Shown in pieces: positions 16,161 to 21,802 of a stretch of 21,802 nt of DNA. The stretch is from contig DAHL01000040.1 in NCBI GenBank assembly GCA_002509225.1, positions 1 to 21,802 on the forward strand. The letters are read 5' to 3'. Source of the stretch: Euryarchaeota archaeon UBA102 (GTDB lineage: Archaea > Thermoplasmatota > Poseidoniia > MGIII > CG-Epi1). A program made the translations under genes and the position numbers. Numbering within the stretch: position 1 is the stretch's first letter; every line of letters begins with the position of its first letter. The notes beneath the pieces are model-generated. The model had not been told where the DNA came from, did no database searches, and saw only the letters and a program-made list of their open reading frames with translations.

Positions 16161-17483
16161 TTAGCTCCTTAAATTTTCCATATGTGAAACTCGTTTAGAG
16201 ATAGAAGCTTCTGTGGCAATATCGTGACGAACATAAAGGCCCGTTCCTGAAACGGCTTCTAGACCTGCTTCAGCTACTTTTTCAGCGCTTTCGATACTGA
16301 CGCCTTTTCCTACAACCGCTGCCGATCTAGAAGTCGTAGTGGAAATTTGATTATTATCTTCTAAATTGACTGCTGCATAGTATACCTTCGCACCTGAAGA
16401 AGAGAGAAGTTCAGAATCCACATTTAGAGAACAATCGGAACGAGGAGACGTTCCATAACCATCAGGTACAATATATTTACAAACTGTAGCTTTAGATTCA
16501 AAATCTACTGATTTGAGATTACCCAACGCAATATCCATAGACACTTCTAAAAAATTAGAATTTAAAACAGATAAAACATTCATTGCTTCTGGATCGCCGA
16601 ATCTGGCATTGTATTCTACTAACCTTGGACCATCAGAAGTCAAGATAAATTGGCCGTACAAGATGCCCCTGTATGGGGAATTAATAGAATTCATAGCTGC
16701 GGCAGTTGCGCGTATAGTATCTAGAGCTGAATCGTATTCACTCTGTGAAAGAAATGGGAGTAGTCCATCAGCTTGCGAATAAGACCCCATGCCGCCAGTT
16801 ATTGCTCCAATGTCCCCCTCTAATGCATGTGGATGATCTTGAGCTGCAGGCATAGGAACAACTGTTTCTCCAGATATGAATGCTTGTAAAGTGAACTCTT
16901 CCCCTATTGCTCGTTCTTCTAAAACCACTTTTGCATAACCACTCATCTGCGTATCTATAATCTCTTCACAAAAAGCAATTGCTTCATCTATTGAATGTAA
17001 TTGATCCCCCATTACTTTAACGCCTTTTCCTCCAGTTAAACCAATAGGTTTGATAGCACAATCTTTACCGAAGGTTTCTAGGAAATTTCTAGCCTCTTCG
17101 ACAGTTGAGCACACTTTGTAATCTAATTGTCCGGGAAAAGAAAATTGACTTGATAAATCTCTCATAAATTCTTTATCCACTTCAATGCGTGAAGCAGATT
17201 TAGTAGGGCCCATTGCTGGAATATCTAGAGCATTTAGATTATCAACAATACCTGAAGCTAAAGCCGATTCTGGGCCGATTAATGCCAAATCTATATTCTG
17301 TTCATGAGCCCAAGTAGAAATGACAGACGGATCCATATCTGTACAAAAAAGAGAATCTGAAGACAGACCTAAAAGGCCTGGATTTTTGTTATTTAGTGCA
17401 ACGAATAATTCAGCACCATCTCTGACTGCGACTTCGGCCATTATATGTTCACGTGCTCCGCCGCCAACGACTAAAACTTTCAT
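16161..17483 (-). CDS. purD: Phosphoribosylamine-glycine ligase (GAR synthetase)
   Basis: The second enzyme of de novo purine synthesis: ATP + glycine + phosphoribosylamine give GAR. It is 440 residues with the complete family layout. The N domain starts MKVLVVGGGAREH (1-13). The ATP-grasp core has KPIGLTGGKGVKV (about 147-159) and GEEFTLQAF. The metal-binding LVEYNARFGDPEAMNVL follows at about 283-299. A C-terminal domain is about 330-440. The sequence is a standard PurD with no missing catalytic segment. Its ATG overlaps the pyrE stop by one base (TAATG), a classic translational-coupling arrangement, and the exchanger gene starts two bases after its stop. Pairing with pyrE joins a purine and a pyrimidine step in one transcript. 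Confidence 0.97.
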   Translation of the reverse strand: MKVLVVGGGAREHIMAEVAVRDGAELFVALNNKNPGLLGLSSDSLFCTDMDPSVISTWAHEQNIDLALIGPESALASGIVDNLNALDIPAMGPTKSASRIEVDKEFMRDLSSQFSFPGQLDYKVCSTVEEARNFLETFGKDCAIKPIGLTGGKGVKVMGDQLHSIDEAIAFCEEIIDTQMSGYAKVVLEERAIGEEFTLQAFISGETVVPMPAAQDHPHALEGDIGAITGGMGSYSQADGLLPFLSQSEYDSALDTIRATAAAMNSINSPYRGILYGQFILTSDGPRLVEYNARFGDPEAMNVLSVLNSNFLEVSMDIALGNLKSVDFESKATVCKYIVPDGYGTSPRSDCSLNVDSELLSSSGAKVYYAAVNLEDNNQISTTTSRSAAVVGKGVSIESAEKVAEAGLEAVSGTGLYVRHDIATEASISKRVSHMENLRS

Positions 17484-18004
17484 TAATTTCCTCTTAATTC
17501 TGATATTGTAACTAAAGATATCAATGATATGCCGATTTTGCTTAAACGTTCTTTAGCACCTTCTTCTCGATCGACTACAACTAAAGCAGTATCCACATCT
17601 GTTCCTTCTCCCCTTAGAACTGAAACTGCATCTTCTATACTACCACCAGTAGTTGCAACATCTTCAATGACTAGAATTTTATTTCCTAGGCTCCCTTCTA
17701 TTCTAGAAATTGTGCCGTGTTTTCGGGATTCTTTCCGAATCATGGCAAAAGGTAATTTCATCTCTAAGCTCGTAGCAACTAGTAATGGTATTGCGCCCAA
17801 TTCTAAACCAGCTAACGTGTCTATATTTTGTGGCGATTCTATAGAAAAGGATGAAGCTATTTGTGACAAAATATGAGGATTTGAAGAAGCTTTTTTTACA
17901 TCTACATAGAAATCAGATTTGCGGCCAGAAGTAAGAGTGAAATCACCAAATTTTACAGCTCCGGTCGAGAGCAGTGCCTCTGATATTTGTGTATGTTTTG
18001 ACAT
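17483..18004 (-). CDS. pyrE: Orotate phosphoribosyltransferase
   Basis: Converts orotate and PRPP to OMP in de novo pyrimidine synthesis. It is 173 residues, the short archaeal form. The N-terminal part has GAVKFGDFTLTSGRKSDFYV (15-34), which contacts the substrate; the flexible loop region is RKESRKHGT (90-98); the PRPP-binding motif VIEDVATTGGS is at 112-122. The ATG at 18004 is chosen; a TTG at 18013 is in frame but has no supporting ribosome-binding sequence and is atypical for the family. First gene of the pyrE-purD-exchanger-nnr operon, with a probable promoter in the shared element at 18039-18047, giving a leader of only about 13 nt that begins at a small GGGGT/ACCCC-type hairpin (18015-18032). 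Confidence 0.96.
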   Translation of the reverse strand: MSKHTQISEALLSTGAVKFGDFTLTSGRKSDFYVDVKKASSNPHILSQIASSFSIESPQNIDTLAGLELGAIPLLVATSLEMKLPFAMIRKESRKHGTISRIEGSLGNKILVIEDVATTGGSIEDAVSVLRGEGTDVDTALVVVDREEGAKERLSKIGISLISLVTISELRGN

Positions 18005-18014
18005 TTTAAGCAAT

Positions 18015-18032
18015 AGGGGATAAGAGACCCCT
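18015..18032. repeat. Small inverted repeat at the predicted pyrE transcript start
   Basis: AGGGG-ATAAGAGA-CCCCT forms a 5-bp stem. It sits where the pyrE transcript is expected to begin, so it could be an operator or simply chance symmetry. Evidence is weak. Confidence 0.25.
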
Positions 18033-18038
18033 CAAATA

Positions 18039-18047
18039 GGTATAACC
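18039..18047. promoter_or_regulatory. Shared divergent TATA element for pyrE (-) and the DUF309 gene (+)
   Basis: GGTATAACC reads GGTTATACC on the other strand, a nearly symmetrical TATA-like box and the only one between the two genes. On the plus strand it lies about 24 bp before the ATG at 18067; on the minus strand it predicts a start near 18017, about 13 nt before the pyrE ATG. Confidence 0.45.
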
Positions 18048-18066
18048 CTAATGATGTATGATAAGA

Positions 18067-18630
18067 ATGTATCCATTAGCTATAGATGAACCTATATTTT
18101 TAAGAAAAATAAAAAGATATAGTAGAGAAGAGTTTCCAATATACAGATACGTTCCTGGCATTCATCCACACCCAATGAGAGACAAAGAAGGCCATAGTTT
18201 TGGAATTGAAGAGAATGAAATAGAAAAATGGTCTGTTGAGAACTGGAAAGATAATCAAGAATATCTATATGGCATAGATTTGTACAATAACCACTACTAC
18301 TGGGAATCTCATGAAGCTTGGGAAGGGTTATGGAGGGCTGTAAAACCCCATAGTAAACCTCATAAATTTCTACAAGGATTAATTAAACTCTCCGCATCTG
18401 TTTTAAAGATAAGAATGGCAAAACAAGTACCTATGGATATAGTAGGGGCACAAAGATTAGCGAAATCTGGATTTGAATTATTAGAATCGATTAAAAATGA
18501 CGACGAGATATACATGGGTGTTAATCTGAAATCTCATTTGGAAAAAATGAAAAGATACTTAGAACCTGTACTAAAAGATATGATAATTGAAGTGGATAAA
18601 GAGGTTCCAATTATAAAATTAAATGAGTAA
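18067..18630 (+). CDS. DUF309-family protein
   Basis: A protein of 187 residues if the ATG at 18067 is used. That ATG is placed correctly for a leaderless mRNA from the element at 18039-18047; an ATG at 18058 would lie upstream of the predicted transcript start and would add three residues. The central part matches the DUF309 signature: a helix with LYNNHYYWESHEAWEGLWR (about 78-96), then KFLQGLIKLSASVLK (about 105-119), and a later GAQRLAKSG. The clustered His and Glu residues in WESHEAWE suggest a metal- or ligand-binding helical bundle. No biochemical function of this family is established to my knowledge. An N-terminal 60-residue segment with IHPHP precedes the domain. The gene overlaps the convergent lipid-kinase gene by 12 bp. 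Confidence 0.85.
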   Translation: MYPLAIDEPIFLRKIKRYSREEFPIYRYVPGIHPHPMRDKEGHSFGIEENEIEKWSVENWKDNQEYLYGIDLYNNHYYWESHEAWEGLWRAVKPHSKPHKFLQGLIKLSASVLKIRMAKQVPMDIVGAQRLAKSGFELLESIKNDDEIYMGVNLKSHLEKMKRYLEPVLKDMIIEVDKEVPIIKLNE

Positions 18631-19515
18631 TTGAATTGATCCTTTGTTAACTCCAACATCTACTGTGTTGACTTCTGTTTTTCCATCTGCATAAATCTCA
18701 CCATCAACATGAATAGGTAGTGGATAATTTATTGATAATTTGAAAGTTTTAGATTGGACTAAATTGACGCCTGGAAAATTGATATGGGTGCCTTTCATTA
18801 CCTTTGGTAATAAACGAAACATAGTAAAACGTGAAATGCCCCCTATGAAAACCGCTTCCAGAATACCATCATCCATTTTAGAATCTGGCGTAGTCATAAA
18901 CCCACCACCTTCGCGTGGGCCATTTCCTATTACAAACATTAAAACATCTTTACTGAGTTCTTCATCATCTAAAACTATCTTGAAATTAGGTGAGTTAAAT
19001 TTGCTGAATATAGTTTTGATAGTTGCTACTAAATATTTAGCAAAACCGGGCAATGGTATGTTATCTTTTTCTATACCTACCGCAGCATCAAAACCAATAC
19101 CGACTACATTTGCAAAGAATATTTTATCCTGATTATTGATGGAAATATCTCCGATATCTACAGAGATTGATTCGTTACTAAAAAATAAATCGAGGCCCTC
19201 TTCCCAAGAATGTTTTAAATTCAAGCCATAAAGAAAATCATTACCGGTGCCGGAACCTAAAGCTACGAATTTTGGGCGTTTTTCTTCACTGATACTCATT
19301 AAACCGTTAATTGTTTCATGAATAGTTCCATCGCCACCCATGCAACCAACAATATCGTAATCAACATTAGAAGCAAGAATGGAGGCATGTCCTGGAGATT
19401 CAGTAACTGAAAGAAAAACATCATTAGATTCGCACCATATTTTGACTTTGTCTAACTTTTTTGCAGTTCTACCCGTATCTGATGCTGGATTAAAGATAAG
19501 ATGACGTTTTGTCAT
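18619..19515 (-). CDS. Diacylglycerol kinase-family lipid kinase (YegS/DagK-like)
   Basis: A 298-residue cytoplasmic or membrane-peripheral kinase that phosphorylates a lipid alcohol with ATP. The N-terminal catalytic domain (about 1-130) starts with the family opening HLIFNPASDTGR (5-16) and has the nucleotide-binding GGDGTIHETINGL (60-72) and the GSGTGNDF loop (87-94). The C-terminal beta-sandwich (about 135-298) holds GIGFDA and the conserved HVDGEIYADG near the end. The substrate in an archaeon is unknown: archaeol-type diols or an isoprenoid alcohol are possible. The ATG at 19515 is about 25 bp from the TATA element shared with rpl15e, so the mRNA is probably leaderless. Alternative: a sphingosine-kinase-like lipid kinase; the superfamily is sure, the substrate is not. 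Confidence 0.9.
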   Translation of the reverse strand: MTKRHLIFNPASDTGRTAKKLDKVKIWCESNDVFLSVTESPGHASILASNVDYDIVGCMGGDGTIHETINGLMSISEEKRPKFVALGSGTGNDFLYGLNLKHSWEEGLDLFFSNESISVDIGDISINNQDKIFFANVVGIGFDAAVGIEKDNIPLPGFAKYLVATIKTIFSKFNSPNFKIVLDDEELSKDVLMFVIGNGPREGGGFMTTPDSKMDDGILEAVFIGGISRFTMFRLLPKVMKGTHINFPGVNLVQSKTFKLSINYPLPIHVDGEIYADGKTEVNTVDVGVNKGSIQLLI

Positions 19516-19535
19516 TGAAAGAGCAGTACCTAATC

Positions 19536-19545
19536 CTTTATAACC
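19536..19545. promoter_or_regulatory. Shared divergent TATA element for lipid kinase (-) and rpl15e (+)
   Basis: CTTTATAACC on the plus strand, GGTTATAAAG on the minus strand. It is centred 25 bp before the lipid-kinase ATG (19515) and about 26 bp before a predicted rpl15e transcript start near 19566. It is the only clear TATA box in the 94-bp gap. Confidence 0.6.
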
Positions 19546-19565
19546 TACCTGTAGTCAGCGCAACC

Positions 19566-19608
19566 TCGGAGATGTGGCGAAAGCTGAATCCGAAAGCGAG
19601 GAAATCGC
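19566..19608 (+). promoter_or_regulatory. GC-rich double-hairpin leader of rpl15e (candidate autoregulatory element)
   Basis: The predicted transcript start falls at the first base of hairpin 1: TCGGA (19566-19570) pairs with TCCGA (19589-19593), and inside it GGC-GAAA-GCT forms a GNRA-capped helix. Hairpin 2 follows at once: GCGA (19596-19599) pairs with TCGC (19605-19608), and its loop contains GGAAA, part of the GAGGA ribosome-binding sequence. The start codon comes two bases later. The block is more than half G+C, unlike the AT-rich surroundings. Alternatively it is coding, if the GTG at 19574 is the true start. Confidence 0.45.
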
Positions 19609-19609
19609 G

Positions 19610-20230
19610 ATGTCAAAATCGGTATATGCATACATAAGAGATACGTGGAAAACCCCCCGAAAGGATATGAGGGAGTTGCAACACCAACGAATTGTAGAAT
19701 ATAGAAAAGAGAATGCAGTATGTAGAATAGAGAGGCCTACTAGATTAGATAGAGCTAGATCATTAGGTTATCGTGCTAAGCAAGGATATGTGATGATAAG
19801 AGGAAGGATTCGTAGAGGTGGAATGCGAAAGCATGCAATAAAAGGCGGAAGAAGAGCTAAGAGAACCGGTATTTCAAAAATTACATTAGGTAAATCAAAT
19901 CAGAGTATAGCTGAGGGTAGGGTTGCTAAAAAATATCCGAATATGGAGGTTTTGAATTCATACTGGGTAGCTGAAGATGGAAAATATAAATGGTTTGAAG
20001 TGATAATGGTAGATCCTTATCACCCATCTATTGTTAACGATGATAAGATTAATTGGATTTGTAATAGGGCACACAAAGGACGTACCTATAGAGGATTAAC
20101 AGCTAGTGGAAAGAAGAGTCGAGGTTTACAAAGAAAAGGTAAAGGAGCAGAAAAACTTAGACCTAGTAGAAGGGCTAATTACAAACTGGATAAACCATCC
20201 AGAACACCACACCCACCAAGGAAAAGTTAG
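19610..20230 (+). CDS. rpl15e: Large-subunit ribosomal protein L15e (eL15)
   Basis: A structural protein of the 50S subunit, shared by archaea and eukaryotes. From the ATG at 19610 it is 206 residues, a little over the usual archaeal length of about 195. It starts with the family sequence [13 protein letters not shown] (2-14). Basic conserved blocks follow, including [20 protein letters not shown] and GRRAKR, then [26 protein letters not shown] and a Lys/Arg-rich tail ending PHPPRKS. A GTG at 19574 would add twelve acidic residues ([11 protein letters not shown]) absent from typical homologues, so the internal ATG with GAGGA upstream is preferred. The CysJ-like reductase gene follows after nine bases and is likely translated from the same mRNA. 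Confidence 0.96.
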   Translation: MSKSVYAYIRDTWKTPRKDMRELQHQRIVEYRKENAVCRIERPTRLDRARSLGYRAKQGYVMIRGRIRRGGMRKHAIKGGRRAKRTGISKITLGKSNQSIAEGRVAKKYPNMEVLNSYWVAEDGKYKWFEVIMVDPYHPSIVNDDKINWICNRAHKGRTYRGLTASGKKSRGLQRKGKGAEKLRPSRRANYKLDKPSRTPHPPRKS

Positions 20231-20239
20231 AGGTTGGTC

Positions 20240-21382
20240 TTGACAAAGCACGATAGGAAAAATCCTTTTCTTTCAAAAATAACAGAAGAATATTGTATTT
20301 CAGAAAATTCTGGAAAAGAGACTAATCACTATATATTTGACATAGATAGAAGCGGACTCAGATACAAACCTGGAGATTCATTGGGTGTTTTTCCTGAGAA
20401 TGACCCAGAATTGGTGTCACTTACGATAAATAAATTAGGATTCTATGGAAATGAAGATGTAGAAGTGAAAGGTATTGGTAAAATAGAATTAAGAGATGCT
20501 TTGAAAAAGGAATTGACAATTCATCGAGCTGGGAGGAAGTTTTTTGCTGCAGTAGTTGGTAAACTTCCAAATGGAGATGAGAAAAATAAATTAAATGAAA
20601 TTTTAGAAGATAGAGATAAGTTAGAAAAATATCTAAATATTAGAGATTGTGTAGATATAATAAATGAAAATCCAGAAGTATTGTTTGAAGCTCAAGAATT
20701 TGTAGACACATTGCAAAACATAACTCCGCGATTATATTCAATATCATCATCACCTAGAGCACATAGAAATGAAGTTCACACTACTATAGCAGTTGTTAGA
20801 TATGAAAATTTTGAAAGAAAAAGAAGTGGATTAACTACTGGATATTTAGCTGATAGAATGAATGTTAATGAAACTGAAGTACCAGTGTATATACAGAAAA
20901 CAAAAGAATTCATACTACCTAAAGACGGTTCAAAGGATGTTATTATGGTAGGGCCTGGAACAGGAATAGCCCCCTTTAGAGCGTTTATAGAAGAACGAGA
21001 AAAGACCCATTGTACGGGGAGAAATTGGTTATTTTTTGGAGATTGGTACGAAGAGAGTACATTTTTCTACAAAGATGAATGGAAAGAATTTATGAAAAGG
21101 GGTATTTTGAATAAGTTGACTACTGCATTTTCAAGAGATCAAAAGAAAAAAGTGTATGTTCAACATAGAATTGAACAACATTCGAAAGAAATATGGAAAT
21201 GGATTAAGAATGGAGCTTACTTTTATGTTTGTGGAGATAAAGAATACATGGCAAAGGATGTGCATGAAACTCTAATAAAAATAGCTGAAAAAGAAGGAAA
21301 AATGGATAGAGAAAAGGCAGAAGAATATATTAATAAAACTTTAATGAAAGAAGAAAAAAGATATCTGCGTGATGTTTATTAA
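20240..21382 (+). CDS. CysJ-like NADPH-dependent FAD reductase lacking a flavodoxin domain
   Basis: A 380-residue diflavin-reductase-type protein, expected to move electrons from NADPH through FAD to a partner. The FAD domain with its helical connecting insert spans about 1-215, with RLYSISSSP (164-172) binding FAD and GLTTGYLAD (197-205) beside it. The NADPH domain spans about 230-380: GPGTGIAPFRAF (238-249), SRDQKKKVYVQ (298-308, the 2'-phosphate pocket), YVCGD (329-333) and the CysJ-like end RYLRDVY with a terminal tyrosine. The N-terminal FMN/flavodoxin domain of full CysJ or P450 reductase is absent, and no sulfite reductase hemoprotein is in the window. The TTG at 20240 is chosen because AGAGG lies about six bases upstream; the TTG at 20234 touches that sequence. 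Confidence 0.88.
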   Translation: MTKHDRKNPFLSKITEEYCISENSGKETNHYIFDIDRSGLRYKPGDSLGVFPENDPELVSLTINKLGFYGNEDVEVKGIGKIELRDALKKELTIHRAGRKFFAAVVGKLPNGDEKNKLNEILEDRDKLEKYLNIRDCVDIINENPEVLFEAQEFVDTLQNITPRLYSISSSPRAHRNEVHTTIAVVRYENFERKRSGLTTGYLADRMNVNETEVPVYIQKTKEFILPKDGSKDVIMVGPGTGIAPFRAFIEEREKTHCTGRNWLFFGDWYEESTFFYKDEWKEFMKRGILNKLTTAFSRDQKKKVYVQHRIEQHSKEIWKWIKNGAYFYVCGDKEYMAKDVHETLIKIAEKEGKMDREKAEEYINKTLMKEEKRYLRDVY

Positions 21383-21385
21383 ATA

Positions 21386-21802
21386 TTAAAAATCGTCATC
21401 ATCATCAGAATCTGGTATAACTAATTCTCCCGTTTCTGGATCATATTCTAAACCCTGTTCGGCACTTCGGTCAATAGGTGTATTGGTTTCTTTAGTTATA
21501 GTAGTAAAGTCATCCGAACCTTGACTGTTTCGTATTGCAACTACGAGAACCAAACCTAAGACAACGACCAATATGGCTGGAACAATTAACCAAGGATCTA
21601 TATTGATTAAACTGAAAAGAGACTCTTCGTCTTCACCTTCATTTTCGATTTCGACGAATTGTTGATTAGTAACGTTTACGAATTTGTAAAGAATATTATC
21701 ATCTTCATCCCATTCATCGATTATATCATTAGGATCTACTTGGAATTTTAATTCATAAGTACCTGGAATTACAGGAGTCCATGTAAATGAGAGTTTAGAC
21801 TC
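21386..21802 (-). CDS. C-terminal end of a CARDB-like membrane-anchored surface protein (partial)
   Basis: The minus-strand frame is open from the window edge (21802) to the TAA at 21388-21386, giving 138 residues with no start in the window. It begins in a beta-sandwich with the CARDB-type ending: FTWTPVIPGTYELKFQVDP followed by NDIIDEWDEDDN and FVNVT (about 6-45). An acidic linker (ENEGEDEES) follows, then one membrane helix at about 69-90 (PWLIVPAILVVVLGLVLVVA). The cytoplasmic tail of about 48 residues ends PDSDDDDDF. The layout matches the other two surface proteins in this window (outside repeats, one helix, short inside tail), but the tail is acidic and has no CPxC motifs. It converges on the CysJ-like gene with a 3-bp gap. 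Confidence 0.85.
   Translation of the reverse strand, partial: ESKLSFTWTPVIPGTYELKFQVDPNDIIDEWDEDDNILYKFVNVTNQQFVEIENEGEDEESLFSLINIDPWLIVPAILVVVLGLVLVVAIRNSQGSDDFTTITKETNTPIDRSAEQGLEYDPETGELVIPDSDDDDDF

Noticed and set aside
19574..19609. GTG 19574 as the rpl15e start
   Set aside because: The twelve extra acidic residues are atypical for eL15, and the ATG at 19610 matches the family N-terminus; the alternative is recorded because the leader structure depends on it.

Overview
The window looks like a genome fragment of a planktonic marine archaeon in the Thermoplasmatota, most likely Poseidoniales (Marine Group II), with Marine Group III as the alternative. The grounds are an archaeal 16S rRNA 5' end beginning ATTTCGGTTGATCC, archaeal-type proteins (SRP54, ribosomal protein L15e, an AlaX tRNA-editing protein, a Fap7-type kinase, a CDP-alcohol transferase of the archaeal lipid type), archaeal TATA-box promoters with many leaderless genes, an AT-rich composition, and very large membrane-anchored surface proteins with CARDB and Ig-like domains. 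The group assignment is inference; a 16S tree would settle it.

Layout. 1-503 (-): 5' third of the 16S rRNA gene. 504-790: a non-coding leader/spacer full of potential hairpins, with candidate rRNA promoters. 791-6130 (-): a giant secreted protein with Asp-box/beta-propeller repeats, CARDB-like domains, one membrane anchor and a cytoplasmic tail carrying two CPxC motifs. 6247-10031 (+): an information-processing and lipid run of alaX, srp54, an HTH regulator, a Fap7-like kinase and a CDP-alcohol phosphatidyltransferase; the last three are packed as an operon. 10037-10112 (-): tRNA-Trp(CCA), diverging from rpe (+), which is followed by a secreted thioredoxin-fold/Ig-repeat protein (+). 13832-18004 (-): a four-gene operon in transcription order pyrE, purD, CaCA-type cation exchanger, nnr (NAD(P)HX repair). 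18067-18630 (+): a DUF309 protein, converging on a diacylglycerol-kinase-like lipid kinase (-). 19610-21382 (+): rpl15e and a CysJ-like NADPH/FAD reductase. 21386-21802 (-): the C-terminal end of another CARDB-like membrane-anchored protein, running off the window.

How it fits together. No mobile element, CRISPR array, phage gene or obvious defence system is visible. This is a compact, mostly housekeeping region with three large surface-protein genes set among core genes. The points most worth a second look are: (i) the structured, unassigned 603-763 segment upstream of 16S; (ii) the tandem CPxC tail on the giant surface protein; (iii) three divergent gene pairs that each appear to share a single TATA-like element, together with at least five apparently leaderless genes; (iv) a 43-nt, GC-rich, double-hairpin leader on rpl15e; and (v) the extracellular thioredoxin-fold/Ig fusion.
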